Source: Spisula solida
Lineage: Eukaryota > Mollusca > Bivalvia > Venerida > Mactridae
Direction of reading: 5' to 3'
Assembly (NCBI GenBank): GCA_947247005.1
Contig: OX365947.1
Span: 5,933,030-5,997,029, forward strand
DNA: 64,000 nucleotides
Shown: piece by piece, positions 1-13,009 of the stretch
Layout of the letters: each line of letters begins with the position of its first letter
Numbering within the stretch: position 1 is the stretch's first letter
Made by a program: the position numbers and the translations under genes
The notes under the pieces: model-generated
What the model saw: only the letters and a program-made list of their open reading frames with translations
Database searches by the model: none
What the model was told of the DNA's origin: nothing

Positions 1-160
1 TACATATGTTTATGAGGAGATTGTGTTCATCCAATGTGTTTGATGTCGCACATAATGTCAAACCACAATACATGTAGAGAATGGTAAATTACTCAGCATT
101 TGGTAATGGCCGTGCAAATCTAACGTTGATGGTTTCATGAAGTCAAAGTAATGAGTTACT

Positions 161-248
161 CACAGGTAACTGTATCATTGATTAAGAGTAAAAAAATTAA
201 AAAAGATGAAACATTTTTTACGCTTAATCAATGATACAGTTACCTGTG
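161..248. repeat. Short perfect hairpin (MITE-like)
   Basis: Two 36-base arms (161-196 and 213-248) are reverse complements with about one mismatch, around a 16-base A-rich loop. The arms begin CACAGGTAACTGTATC. Near identity of the arms points to a recent palindromic insertion or a very small non-autonomous element. No target-site duplication could be established. Confidence 0.8.
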
Positions 249-1145
249 GTGTTACTGTGATTCATTCAAAATTCATTATACAAATAAAAAATATAAAATA
301 TAAAATAACATTTGATTGCGCTAAACATAGTCTCCGTATAAAACTTTGTTTAACGAACACGTAAGTCACTCGTGCAATTTTGCGAACATATATGTTTTTA
401 ATCTGATATCGTCAGAAGCATGTTTTAAATTGCTTTGGTGAGCGTTCCACCAACTCGGACCAAATACACTGATAGACCTGTCTGCAATTGTTGTTTCTGT
501 TTCAAAAAACATCAAACTCGGTCCCTTTGCTAAAGGCTTATTACTTTGAAACGTGCAACACCTGTTCCCCCACGATACTTGAAACTGTAAAGCAAGGCAT
601 ATTACCCCCTCCTGCTGTTTGCAAGCGTTATAGCCCTTTTAGCAATTGCGAGATTTCAGTTAAAAAAATACTGGAAGAACAAATCAAAAGACTCTGTGTT
701 GACTGTTAGTTTAATTTAATGGAAACTTACCCATGCAAACATTATTTTATAGTTCTGTATTCATAAAACATATTTTATCTCAAATTTACCTTCAACTTGA
801 CACGCATTCGTCATAATTTGACGCGATCTGTTTAATGGTATTTATTTTCATTTAACTGTCTTCAGTCCATTTAATGTAGATTCATTATGCCTGTATCCAT
901 TCAAAATAGACTACTCTATGTTGGACCCCGATAACCAGGATAATGGTAGTAAACAATAGCTATTCTACCTCTAGATAGGCACCCGCGCATCAGTAGGTCC
1001 AATTTTTAATTAGTTAATTTTGTAATTAAATCGACAGCTTCATAGGTTATGTCATACGACATCTTCACTCTATCATATAATCCAAATTGTAGATATTCAT
1101 TCAATTTTAAGGGAAAATCCATTATTCCAACATATATGGACAGTT
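249..1145. other. Unassigned AT-rich DNA
   Basis: No convincing exon, RNA gene or repeat was seen. The open frame at 488-709 is short, lacks any recognised motif and is not flanked by a good splice context, so I read it as chance. Confidence 0.5.
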
Positions 1146-1726
1146 AAGTAACACTTGAATTTCATATATCATGACATTCGTGGTCAATGAATAACACTTG
1201 AGATGTGTATATCGTGCCATTCCTGGTAAAAAAATAACACTTGAGATGTGTATATCGTGACATTCGTGGTCAATGAATAACACTTGAGATGTGTATATCG
1301 TGACATTCGTGGTCAATGAATAACACTTGAGATTTGTATATCGTGACATTCACGATCATTGAATAACACTTAAAATGCGTTTATCGTGACATTCATGATC
1401 AATGAATAGCACTTAAAAGATGCATATATCGTGGCATTCGTGGGCAATGGGTGACACTTGAAACGCGTATATCGTGACATTCATGGTCAATGAATAACAC
1501 TTGAAATTCATATATCGTGACATTTGTGGTCAATTAATTAGACTTGAAATGCGTATATCTTGACATTCATGGTCAATGTGTTACGCTTGAAACGCGTATA
1601 TCGTGACATTCATGGTCAATGTGTGACACTTGAAATTAATATATCGTGACATTCATGGTCAATGTTACATTTGAAATGCGTATATCTTGACAGTTGTCGC
1701 CAATCAGCCAATGAGTAACACTTGAT
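1146..1726. repeat. 43-bp tandem repeat array
   Basis: About 13 diverged copies of a 43-base unit, recognisable by TATCGTGACATTC followed by GGTCAATGAATAACACTTG. Spacing is close to 43 in most copies, with small indels. The minus-strand frame at 1122-1349 lies inside the array and is a by-product of it. Confidence 0.9.
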
Positions 1727-1895
1727 TGTAGTGCGTCATATTAGAAAGACATGCACGGTGTGGTGGTCTTCTTTGCTGGAGTGTGCTGAGTCAAATGGAA
1801 GCGACATGCACACCGCGTGGTTTCCACTATACTGGAATGTGGTGCGTCAAATTCGAACGACATGCAAACAGTTTGCTGTCTGTTATGCTAGAGTA
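1722..1895. repeat. About 57-bp degenerate tandem repeat, three copies
   Basis: Three diverged copies carry GTGCGTCA or similar, then CGACATGCA, then a GCTGGAGTGT-like end. They directly follow the 43-bp array. The 82-codon open frame here is built from this repeat and shows no protein family signature. Confidence 0.6.
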
Positions 1896-2303
1896 ATTGC
1901 CAATGATAATGTTAATATGCAATTAAATCGAGTAATGGATATGCCTAATATATCGTCGTTTATTATTTAGAATAAGTCGCTTTAAGCATTAAAGGATATA
2001 AAGTAAGGTTTTTTTGAGATGCAGAAAGATCCATTATGATGATAGAGATTATTAAATGATGATGAACGACCCATTCATTTTCTATTTAAAATTTTTAATT
2101 TGGTAGTTTGGTAGTTGTAAAGAATATTATCTATGTGGAGACGAAGAGTTCAATCCGGCAGAAATCACGTGACGTAGGGTATATATATATACACACGAGG
2201 ATCGTCGGAATATCCTTGGAGAACTTGTCTACAAGTGTAATAACTCGGTCAAATATGGATCACTTGTACAGTAGGCGACTTTGTCGTTATGCTACAACAT
2301 ATA

Positions 2304-2461
2304 CTAGTGGAGATATCCAATATTGATCTTATTTAAGTAGAGAATAAGGATAGCCAATCATATCGCCTGTTACTGGCTAAGAGTTTAATATGGGGTGATT
2401 TGATTGGTTGTCCTTATCCTTAAGTTTAAGTAACATCAATACTGAATATCACCCCTGGTAT
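2304..2461. mobile_element. MITE-like palindromic element
   Basis: Arms of about 65 bases (about 2304-2367 and 2393-2461) are imperfect reverse complements. Each contains a stretch like AATAAGGATAGCCAATCA and ends near TACYAGKGG. There is no coding capacity. Superfamily is not assignable from the sequence alone. Confidence 0.65.
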
Positions 2462-2948
2462 TTAAGTCAAAAAAACGAAACGTCTACGTTAAAAACATGT
2501 GTAACATACTAAGTAAACCTTTCGGTTACTAGAACTCAGTAAATATGAATTATATTTCAATATTTTTGGCTGACAAACAGAAACACCCTTTTAACCGATA
2601 GTAACTAAACATAATGACCGCATTGTTAATTGAAGCTCACAATTGACACCAAGCGCATGCATGTTCCCCGTGTATTATCCTCAACCAGCCCATAACCAGG
2701 TCAATCACTGTAGCGCACAGACAATCCAAAGCCATACAGAAACAACGGCAGCGTCTAGCCACCAACGCAAAAGTCAGACATAGAACGAACCATCCATACC
2801 CCAAAAAAATGGATCTTTCAAGTAAGCCTATATTCTCACCCGCAATGAAAGACACACTGCGGACTTCGAACTCCGTGCATAACAAAACACGGTCGCTATA
2901 TGTCTATGGTAGACGGCATTTCAAAGCTTCGTTCATTCATGATACAGG
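2462..2948. other. Unassigned DNA
   Basis: I see no exon, RNA or repeat I can support. A minus-strand frame of 82 codons (2637-2885) is Cys-rich by composition but matches no family I recognise. Confidence 0.4.
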
Positions 2949-3360
2949 GTAGCAATACCACGTAGCTATTGGCTACAGTTACAAGTAGAAATTTGTAAAC
3001 ATTGAAACACAAATATAGCCATAAGTATTTTACTTCTTCATCGATTTCTTTAAAATATAAGCCACGCTAAGGGGAAACGTATTTGCTTTCCGTGAAATAT
3101 AATATCTTTTTCAGCAGTTTTACCGAATTTCCATTACCCTGTGAAACCTACACATTCAACGGTTTCACATGGTAATGGACAAAACGGCACAGCCGCTGAA
3201 AAAGATTTTAGATTTCATGGAAAGCAAAAAATGGTCCCCTTAGCGTGGCTTTTATTTCATAGAAATCGATGAAGAAATAAAATACTTATGGCTATTATAT
3301 TTTCCAATGTTTACAAATTTCTTCTTGTAACTGTAGTCAAAAGTCACGTGGTATTGCTAC
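2949..3360. mobile_element. Long-arm MITE with GTAGCAATACCACGT termini, copy 1
   Basis: Both ends carry GTAGCAATACCACGT in inverted orientation. The arms pair over about 200 bases (2949-3150 and 3163-3360) around a short centre. Shared arm landmarks are CCATAAGTATTTTA, GCCACGCTAAGG and TTTTTCAGC. A related element lies at 22396-22628, which makes this a family and not a single hairpin. No transposase frame is present, so it would depend on enzymes supplied elsewhere. Confidence 0.85.
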
Positions 3361-3850
3361 ACTGTGATATCAGCACTGTCAAGTTATACTTAATTAAATA
3401 TATACTTTAAAACATGATGTAGTTACCGAGTTCTAGCAGGTGCTATATATAGAACAATTTCTTAAAATGTGACTTAAGCTTGAACAGGTTATATATAAGC
3501 AACAAACACACTTGCTTTGTTTAACGTTTTGACAACTGGGCTATTCAAGCATATATGTTTTTGAAAAATATGGAAACTAATTCATCATGGTTTTAAAACT
3601 GTACTCAAAGGGTAATTGCCAAATAATCACATCTATATATGTATATGAAATGTACGAACATTGTACTTCGAAATACATACATTTCATACTTGCAAACTAT
3701 TTTTAAATGTCTAGTTAGTGTTACAGCTACGTCAGAGGATCTCATTGAAAGACCACCTGAGTAATTAGACCACATCAAAGTAAAGACTACAAGTGTCAGG
3801 TCTATTTCCAATGCTCTTATACTAACCCAATATTAAGACCAATGACATTA
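3361..3850. other. Unassigned AT-rich DNA
   Basis: No supported gene or repeat. The short minus-strand frame at 3605-3811 has no recognisable features. Confidence 0.4.
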
Positions 3851-4263
3851 CAGTGCCCACCAAAAACAAGTATACAGTAAATAATTGTTGCAAAAATAAC
3901 TTAAATTATTCAATATAATTATGTTTATCAGACGGTCAAAATATACCAGAATCTGAAACTACAGTTACTATATGAGTCGAAATAGAGATAGAAATAAAGA
4001 TGAAGATGTTCGGAACTAAAATAACGATATGATCAAAAAGGCTGAATTTTCCATCTTTTTGTGACAAAGTTACCATTCAAGAGGGACAAAGAAACTTTAG
4101 ATTTTGCACCTAGGGTACCAATTAATGTATGGCCTTTCCATTTAATGAACAAAAATATTTCTTTTCTTCAAATATATTGTTGCTTCACTGTTTTGCAAAT
4201 AGTATTATTACAGGCAAGTAAGTGGGCAAATAACATCTGCATTCCTATTTTTGGTGGGCAGTG
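3851..4263. mobile_element. Candidate hAT-like non-autonomous element
   Basis: The 16-base inverted ends (3851-3866 and 4248-4263) differ at one position and read CASTGCCCACCAAAAA inward. CA-TG-type ends recall hAT transposons. I could not find a convincing 8-base target duplication, and the 413-bp interior has no transposase, so the class is tentative. Confidence 0.5.
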
Positions 4264-6079
4264 TATGTGATCGGGGTCCCAGAGTGGCCTTGTTATCAAT
4301 GCCTAACTGTAGACATGATTGCTTATTTGGTGTCACATGAATATATTTTATGTTTGACAAGCAGATAGCAATAACATAGGCAATTTACGGTATAAAATGT
4401 CAATTTAAAAAAAATAAACAGGGCTTTACAACTGAGCGCCCGAAAAACTACGACTATTAAGCAATCCAAATCCAAATTTTGATGTTCAACCATTTTTACA
4501 ACAATAAGGTTATACAAACTACTATAAAAATTCTTGAAGCAATTTCGAAATATCTACGAATTGAAAAAAGTATAATTGTATATATACGTTTAGTACCTTA
4601 AATAAAATTTCAACAGTTCAATTGTGTATATGACAATCAATCAATGGTGTACGCCCAACTTGTCAATACCCCAGATTATTTTACTTTTTATACATGTATG
4701 TCTTCGCTATCTTAAACGTTGGAAAAACTATTTCGACAGAGTGACATAAATTGTATTAAAGCGATAGCCTTTTGTGAGAGTCTTCCAGTACATTTAAGAT
4801 AAGTTAATTTTCTACGATTTTGGTCAATGGATGTAAAATGTACATGTAAGTGTATCAACAATACAATGTCTTATACATGTGGGTGCATTTCATATTAGAT
4901 ATTGTGAAATTAATTGTAAAATAATCTTTCAAATTAAACCAGCGAGTCATAACGAAGAACAAAAATTAATATATCACTATCGACTTTAATAAACAGTGAA
5001 TATTGCTCCGTACAGATGTGTTACAGTGTTATGCATTGACACAAAGCCAAACCCTCGTTCAGTTTCCCCTACATTAAGCATTCTCTTGTCATACACACAC
5101 ACGTTTGAAGACTCGAGGTCAGTGTTTATTTTGTTATGGAGATTCATCCAGTCACATTATCCAGACACCGGATGGACCAGCAGTTACCTGGAACTAACTA
5201 ATTGGGGCACCAGGCATGGAGAATACACCTGCACTTTTACGACCCTTGGATCAAACACGGTACCACTATTCATAATACACGTGAAATAAACAGTCATCTG
5301 CCTCAGGCAAACATATTTGGTGTAAAGAAATGTTTGCTGCTATATAGACTGAATGTAAAACGGCATTTTTGTGTTCTATTATCACTTATTTTTAGCCTCA
5401 TTTTGGGCTTCGAAATGTCTGTATGATACCCCTATACCTAGTGTGGTTTTACGCAGCATTATGCTTCAATTATACTACTCCACTAATTGTTATATGCCAA
5501 AATATTTAATTGAAAGAAAAAAAACGAATTAGTGAATTGGTTTGAACAAAAACAAGTGTGTATTTGACTAGTTTGTGATCCATGACAGGCTGACCTATTC
5601 GCCGAGATTTTATCTGTTCCAAACTTACTGAAGCATGGCGTCTCATGTTAACCAACTCTTCGTTTTCATTCACTCGAAGACTATACGGATAATACAAGTT
5701 CCAATGGTATGGGTTTGCCGCCAAAATATGAAGTAAAAAATATGACATTTAGTCAAACTGGCGCCAGACATAGTCGGAAATATGTTTCAAAACAGTTTAT
5801 AAAATGTCAATAGTTGAAACGTTGATACAAACAGAGTACACATTTTGATATATAGGACAGCTCATTCAACCTTCCATTTTCAAAGTTGACGTGTAAAACT
5901 GCATGTTTGGCAGAATTGTGAACTGTTCCATTGTCATAATTTTAGGCTTACATTTATTTACCCGATTTCAAGATTATAAAGATAACGAAAGATAGACGTT
6001 TATATATAAGCAATGTATAAATCAATGTCAGATTATGTATAGATCTGTTTAAAGTAATTGCGACGCCCTACATGCGATT
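4264..6079. other. Unassigned AT-rich DNA
   Basis: There are several short open frames (4323-4517, 4996-5289, 5506-5748), none with a recognisable domain, signal sequence or codon bias. No repeats were identified by eye. Confidence 0.4.
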
Positions 6080-6390
6080 TATATGTTAATACTTTTCCCG
6101 TTTGGAAAGCAAGCGATTTGAAAATACGTTAGTTTTAAAAGTTAATACGTATCCTTAAAACGAGTTAAAAATAAAATAGACTTATAAGTTAATTCGTTTC
6201 CTAAAAAGACTTTGAAAATAAAATAGTCCTATAAGTTGATTGTTGATACTATTCCTTTTAAACGATCTCAAAAACAATATTGTCTTAGAAGTTGATGCTT
6301 TTATTTTTTAAACGATTTAAGAATAAAAATAATTAATAAGTTAATACTTTCCTGTTAAACGAGTTGGTAAACGTTAATATGTTTCGTTGG
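6080..6390. repeat. About 54-bp degenerate tandem repeat
   Basis: Roughly six diverged copies share AAGTTAATACGTTTCC-like, AAACGATTTAAAAATAAAA-like and GTCTTATAAG-like segments. The array is very AT-rich. Copy number is approximate because indels are frequent. Confidence 0.65.
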
Positions 6391-6477
6391 ACACATTTTG
6401 AATAAAATATTAAATTTATATTGTTATTTAGTTATTTACGAAGCGTTTTAATGGAAAGACCTCTCCTGCCTTCATTG

Positions 6478-6710
6478 GTTTATACTAATTTATTTTAGTT
6501 CGATTATGAAACAAGTTTTTCTAACTTATATTAATTTTTTTACAACTTTTCACTCTCGACACCTCATTCCTGATGTTATCCATTGCTATGAGATAAATAA
6601 AGGTTATGCTCGGCATGCTCGGCATGCTCGGCATGCTCGGCTCGGCAGATTATGATGAAGGCGGGAAGCCAGTTTCCAGTTCATGCTGGCTTTATTGTAC
6701 TCTAGACCTG
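6478..6710 (-). mobile_element. Antisense 3' fragment of the 23.2-kb SINE family
   Basis: The reverse complement matches the 3' half of the SINE at 23183-23469. Landmarks are the AAATTAGTATAAAC tail, then CACTCTCGACACCTCATTCC and GATGTTATCCAT on the plus strand, and GCCAGTTTCC further on. The tRNA-like head is missing, as in typical partial copies. A GCTCGGCAT expansion (about 6606-6648) lies within this fragment. Confidence 0.75.
6606..6648. repeat. Short GCTCGGCAT tandem repeat
   Basis: About four copies of a 9-10-base unit GCTCGGCAT. They are unusually GC-rich for this window and sit inside the antisense SINE fragment, where the 23.2-kb copy has no such expansion. Confidence 0.8.
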
Positions 6711-6938
6711 TAATTTAAAGATGTAATTACCTAAACACCTACCACACATGTGTTTACCGCTCTGTACATATAAACGATGAAGGATGTTGTCATATATCAA
6801 ATCACAACACAGTAATTTGTAACTTTACTGATAAAATATTTTCATTCAAGATAACAAGTTGAGAAAACGAAAGTTTTTATACAAATTTTCTCATTATTAT
6901 TCATGACATACATTATTATATCTTCACATTTTATATAC

Positions 6939-7154
6939 TGTAAACTTATGAATATTTGCGGGGATTATTTTTTTGCTAATTTCGTGGATGAACTAAATCG
7001 CGAAATTAAATCCCCTCGAATAATTGACCATAACAATACGTAACAAGATATGTTCTGTCAATGATGTAAATCCACGATTTTAAGAAAACCACCGAATTAC
7101 CATTTTACCAAAATCCACGAAATTTAATTGACGCGAAAATTAACGAATTTACAA
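6939..7154. mobile_element. Palindromic MITE with TGTAAAC ends, copy 1
   Basis: An imperfect palindrome of about 215 bases with TGTAAAC-like ends. Alternating TTCGTGGAT- and CCACGAAATTTAAT-like blocks appear in opposite orientation in the two halves. The same architecture recurs at 20550-20775 and 24303-24520. No coding capacity. Confidence 0.75.
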
Positions 7155-7424
7155 AAAGACATGATTGATCATTAGTTATACGATCCTACATCGACAGACC
7201 CTTGTTTTGGTTTATATTATTATAAATTATATAAAATTGCTGTTGTTATAGTTACTATTACGATTTATGTATTTTGCATACATTAGGCTAAAACTAATGA
7301 GTATTGCGGTTATAGTAACATTCTAAAAAGTGTAGACAGGTAGGAAACCCCTTTTTAAAAAAAGTTAATGATATATGTGTCACGGTCTGAAGCTGTCCAG
7401 CAATGGGTGAGAGAGGGTGTAAGT

Positions 7425-7470
7425 AGCCGGATAGCTCAGTCGGTAGAGCGTTCGCTCTTCGCTCTTTTGT
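7425..7470 (+). mobile_element. Truncated tRNA-like SINE head
   Basis: The stretch contains AGCCGGATAGCTCAGTCGG, a typical D-arm with a good RNA polymerase III A box (TAGCTCAGTCGG), followed by TAGAGCG. No B box follows within the expected 30-60 bases, so this is neither a functional tRNA nor an intact SINE. It is probably a relic head. Confidence 0.55.
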
Positions 7471-8290
7471 CACCCTGTGACTTACGCTCTGGAAAAAATC
7501 TATTCCACATTTGGGACAAACAGATAGTGTACCTTGTAGTTACGGTCACTAGAAACACAATATCATATTTGTTTGGCCTTACCTACTCTTTATACGTGAT
7601 GTTTACGAAGACTCGTGCAAAACATTGGGCAATATAATGATGATTTAAAGTTTTTGTGGTACATATCATTATGTCGTAAAACTTACTTTTTTACAATTTT
7701 GTCAATATTTAAACCGCCAAATGTTTTGTAAGTACATGTGACATTATACTTACATATAGTCAAACCTAATTTAAGCATGTTGTAGCCGCTGAAAACAGGT
7801 GTCTGTTTCATACAGGTGTTTTGATTTAATTCAACTGACCAATTGTAATTTTGTACATACATTACTGATTAACCAGTTCCAAGATCGAACATTGACAATC
7901 GCTTGTTAACTGATAATAGCAACACATATCTACACTGAGTACAAAAATAAACGCAAATGTTATATTTTCTCCGCAGGATTACATGTTCATCCGGTCATTT
8001 TGGTCAGACTGCCATTTTCTTCCTGTACTACATAAAGCAGTCATTTTTGTGTCTACTAATTTGTTCCCAGGTATCGCTGTTTTAGTTCTTAAACTGTATT
8101 CATGTGTGACTTTCTTTTGACGGTTGATAAATGCAAGTTATTATTATAGTATTTACCAGGAAATATTGGCTGAAAAGGTTTTTTTTAAAACAGACTACCA
8201 AACTAACTTTAATGTGTTAACAATCAAACCAAACTCAACTCATTGTTCTGCGTGACCTTGGAAGAAAGCAATAGACCAACATGTAGCCCA
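7471..8290. other. Unassigned AT-rich DNA
   Basis: No gene, RNA or repeat that I can support. Confidence 0.4.
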
Positions 8291-10110
8291 CATGGAGACA
8301 GTGTAAGATTTGCGTTTCTTTATGTATATATAATTAGTCCGAGAGCCCACGCACTTTTATTGCAACGAAGGAGGCCAAAAGAAGTTCGTACATATTTTGA
8401 AAGGTTATTTCATATGCTATATGAAAACCCATTTCTTAAGTGTCAAAGCCGTGTATACCTACATTTTATTCTCATTTTTGTATCATGTGGTGAATGAAAA
8501 AAAGGATAAATTCCTAAGGGGGTAGGGGTAGCTTTATGTCTAATAAAAAACGAAAACAATGTTCAATGCGGACAATTCTTGCCAATTTGAACGAACACAT
8601 AATGGGCAACACTTTAAACATAAAAAACCATAACCTTGACTTGTCATTATGATGTAAATAGGGGTCAAAGGTCAACAATATGATAAAACCCATATAATTT
8701 ATACAAATGCTCCAGTATACTTTTTCATCAAATTTCACATTTTCCCCCAAATTCAATATTTTTCACATAATTTTATTCCTTTATGTATACTAAATTTAAA
8801 ATGTTATACAATTGATAAGAAGATATCCGAATTTGACAAAAAACATGTTTGTATCATATGGGTGCAAATTGAAGCAATTGAAAAATAACAGTATTTTGAG
8901 GGTATGCTTAGTTTTACTTCTACCATTGTTTCTATTGGTCAGTAACAATAGCATTGATTGAATATTGTTTTCATATCAGGTAATATGAATATTCCATCGC
9001 TCATTAAATAAGCCAAAATATTCAACTATTTTACATGTACAAAAGGTCAAAGGTCAAATATGTAGAACAATGAATAAAAGTAGAGTAAAAACGCAAACAT
9101 GTGATATCTGTATAAGTCCGAGAACCCACATACTTTTTTTCAATGAAAGGGGCCAAAAGAAGTTTGCATATATATTGAAAGAATAGTTCATAGCCTATCT
9201 GACAACCCATTTTATAAATGTCCAAGTCGTGACTATCTATGCTCGTTTGCGCATGTGTATGCCATGAGGTCAATGTGAAAATCTGTAATTTGCTGAAGGG
9301 GGTTGGACTATGTTAATATCTACAAAAAAGACAAAATGAACTTAAATGTCAGCAGAATTGCGATATAGGTAGAATACATATTTGGAAACATTATAAAAAG
9401 TTACTAATTATAGAATGTCATTTGCAAGTACGTACTATATGGGGGTCAAAGGTCACTGAAATTTTAAACTCCATGAAACTAATGCAATCTTGCCCAAACG
9501 GTTCTTACGTTAACTTCCACTTTTCTTCAAAATTAATAATTAGTACGTAGTTTCATTCTTACATGTATTCTAATTCATAAGAATATATATTTGGTTGAAA
9601 AAATAAGTCCAAAGGCACAAGAAAACGATCATTTATCATACTGGTAGCATCACAAAATGGCCATCATATCGAGGAAATGGTCATGTTTATATCTACCATT
9701 TATTTACTTGGCAGTCTATGTAGATATATTTTAATAAATAACTGCATATATGTCAGGTCATTTCAGTGGAGCAAAGTTTAATGGAAAGGTCAAGGTCAAA
9801 TATGTAGTAAAAGGTAAATGTACGTCAAAATATCAAAATTAGCCCTGAATGCGCAACAATTTGTTATGTTTTCATTCAGTACTAATATTTTATACCATGT
9901 AATTCAGTATTGTTCGTGTCTAAACTCATTTGTATGTCAACAAAGTGAATTATCACTGACCAACCTACCCCACCTGGAACAGCCATAAATCATTGGCGAA
10001 AATGTACAACCATTCTTAACACAATTGGCTATGAAGTACAGCAACCTCGGTATCGGTCATCTAAGGTACTTACGGCCACTATTTATTAAGACTCCTTTTA
10101 TACAAGAATT
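8290..10110 (+). repeat. Left arm of a 6.5-kb inverted repeat
   Basis: The reverse complement of this arm is at about 13010-14865. Similarity is obvious along the whole length, for example GGCCAAAAGAAGTTCGTACA here against its complement near 14785. The arm itself is two diverged direct units of about 780 bases, starting near AGTCCGAGAGCCCA (8337) and AGTCCGAGAACCCA (9115). Each unit holds two AGGTCA-type direct repeats, at 8662-8674, 9044-9056, 9443-9455 and 9787-9798. Open frames in the arm (8243-8497, 8514-8756, 9031-9273) are shared with the other arm because the DNA is shared. I see no reverse transcriptase or transposase motif. Confidence 0.9.
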
Positions 10111-12860
10111 CAAACATTATAATAGCTAAGTACTGAATAAGGTACTCATTACCTTTGAAAACTGGAATCCCTATACATTTGCGTAAAACTACATCAGGCT
10201 TTATCTGCCATAAAATTACGAGGTGACTTCTATTTAGGGATTCATTAGACACATAGAAAGTAAAAACGCTAGTCCTTATCATTCCTGGTCTGATTGGGGA
10301 CTCACTACCAACATGTACACACATTCCTGATCTTTTAAGGTACTTAAAACCACTAGTTAATAGTCATCTCTGGTCTGATTGGGTAATTGCTACAACCATA
10401 TACAGAAATACAAAGTCTCGTTGGATACGCATATACCCGATATATCCAATCCTGGCCCTACTGGACAAAAACAACTACCAGGTACAGCCATTGCTTGACC
10501 TATTGACTACTCACTTGAACCATGTAGAGACATTATTTGACCTTTTGGGAAAAAAGGTATAACCATTCTCAGTCCTAGGTGTTACTCTCGACCATCAAGT
10601 ACGGACATCCCTAGTCATATTGGATATTAAAAATTAAATTCTCACCATGTATAGACAGTTCTGGTATTGTTGGGTACATAACCCTTAGGTACATCTATTC
10701 CTAGTCCTTATAAGTACCAACGACCACACTGTACATGTATTACTGGTTCTTTTTAAACTCAAAAACTATAAAAAACAGACATCAGTGGTCCTTTTTAGTA
10801 CTTACTACTACCATGTGCAGACAGTCCTGGTTCTATTTGGTACGCACTAGGTACATACATTCCTAGTCCTATATGATATTCAAAACCACCATATACGGGA
10901 GAATATATTGCTGGTCGAAATTGGGCACCCATGAATAACCACTAGGTTCATGATAGGTACAATTTGGTACTCACTTCCACCATGTACATACATACTTGGT
11001 CGTATCGGATACTTATAAGTTATTACTACTATGTTCAGACATTCATGTTTCTGTTGGATACTGTCGATCGCTAATTGACAACTCAGGGGCGCCATGTAGA
11101 GACATGCCTGGTCTTATTGAGCAGGCATAACCATTCTGTACATACATTCAAGTCCATTTGGTGTGTTCAAAACTAGCGTGTAAAGACATTTGTACTCATC
11201 ACTACTAGGTACATCCACTTCTAGTCCTAATGGGTACCAATAACAATTATATACATGTATTCCTGGTCCTATTTGGTACTCAAAATTGTCATGTACATAC
11301 ATAAGTCGTCGGATTGGGAACTCACAACTGCTAGGTGCGACCATTTGTTGTGCTATTGAGTAATCACTACCCGCGTGTACATATAGTCCGCTACCCGAAA
11401 CTACCATGTTCATGTATTCCTGGTCACATTGAATACTCAAAATCACCATGTACAGACATTTGTGGTTGGGTCGGTTACTTTCGACCACTAAGTAATGCTA
11501 TATCGTGTCGTATTGGGTCACCACTACCACCATGTACAGACCCGGGCCTAATTAGAAACACATAACCACTGTATACATACATTCATTGTCCTAGTTGGTA
11601 CCCACAACCACTATGTACATACATAAGTGGTATGATAGAGTACTCGCAGCCACTATACATAGCCATTTTTGGCCCTATTGGGTACTCACTACCATCATAT
11701 ACATGTACATACATTCCTGGTCGTATTGGGTACACATAACCACATTCCTGTTCCTGTTAGATACTGACAGCATCATGTACATACATTCCATTCAAACTAA
11801 GCAATATCAACCACTAGGGACATACCTTACTGGGTTTATTTTGGAGTACCGGCAACCACTGGGAGCTTTCATTCGTCGTCCTATGACACCTTGTAGAGAC
11901 ATTTATGGTCTTATTGGGCACGCATAACCACTTGGTGAGACCATTTATTGTCCTATTGGGTGAGCATTACCCCCATATACAGACAATCCTGGTCTTATTA
12001 AATACTCATATCGACTAGGTACATACATTTCTAATCCTGATGAGCCTGGTTACAATTAGGAACACCAATTTCTCGTCCTATCGACTACTTAGTGCCCAAG
12101 TTAAGACATGCCTGTTCTTTTTGGCACTCATAAACACTAGTTACATACAATCCTTGTCCATGTATGTATTCACGGTCTGCTTTTACATAAAGTCCTAGTT
12201 TAATAAGGTTCTCGTAACCGTTAGGTACATCCATTCCTAGTCCTAATGGGTACCCACAACCGTCATGTTCATGCATTGCTGACCCCCGTATTCGATATTA
12301 ATGACCAATATGTGCATCCTTTCGTAGTCCTAGGGGGTACTCAATACCACAAGGTACAGGTACTCACTTTCACCATGAACTGACATTCCCGGTATTATTG
12401 GATACTCGCGATCACTATGTACACTCATCCGTGGTATTATAGGGTGTGCACATTCATGTGGTATATCATGTATTACACTCCGGGTACTCGCAACTACCAG
12501 GTACAGAATGCCTGGTCCTATTTGATACTCACAACCACCCAGTACAGCTATTCCTGACACACCCATGATGAACAGCTCAATACACACAAGATACTGCCTT
12601 TCATAATACTCTGACGGTACTCATGACTCTCAGGTACACCCATTCCGGTCCTATCGGGTACAAACAGCCATTGAGTGGCTTTTACACGTAAAATTAACAG
12701 ATATATGTTCTTGACTACATATGCATATGGGTACATACGACTTCAAAGTAAAACCATTTCTGGCCTAGTGGTATCTTTTACACTCCTGACTCTATGAGTA
12801 TGTAAAATTCCAGACTATATGAGGTAGTTAAACTGCTAGGTTCAGCTATACCATGTAAAC
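10060..12860. repeat. About 42-bp minisatellite forming the centre of the inverted repeat
   Basis: There are some 60 strongly diverged copies of a unit near 42 bases, recognisable by ATGTACATACATTCC, then TGGTCCTATTGGGTACTCA and ACCACCA. Clear consecutive units start near 11222 and 11265. Frames such as 11114-11488 and 11595-11927 are made of this unit and are not genes. The left edge of the array merges gradually with the inner end of the left arm. Confidence 0.85.
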
Positions 12861-13009
12861 GTCGCCCGGTTCACCCACTCTTGAGACTAGTATGGACACC
12901 TAAGAGCGCTAGACACAACAAGGAAAGGGTGAGAAGATAACACATTAGTATAATGATAAGTATTATATAGATAGATTTTGTCAGCTGATGATAATAAAAA
13001 TGCGTTGTG

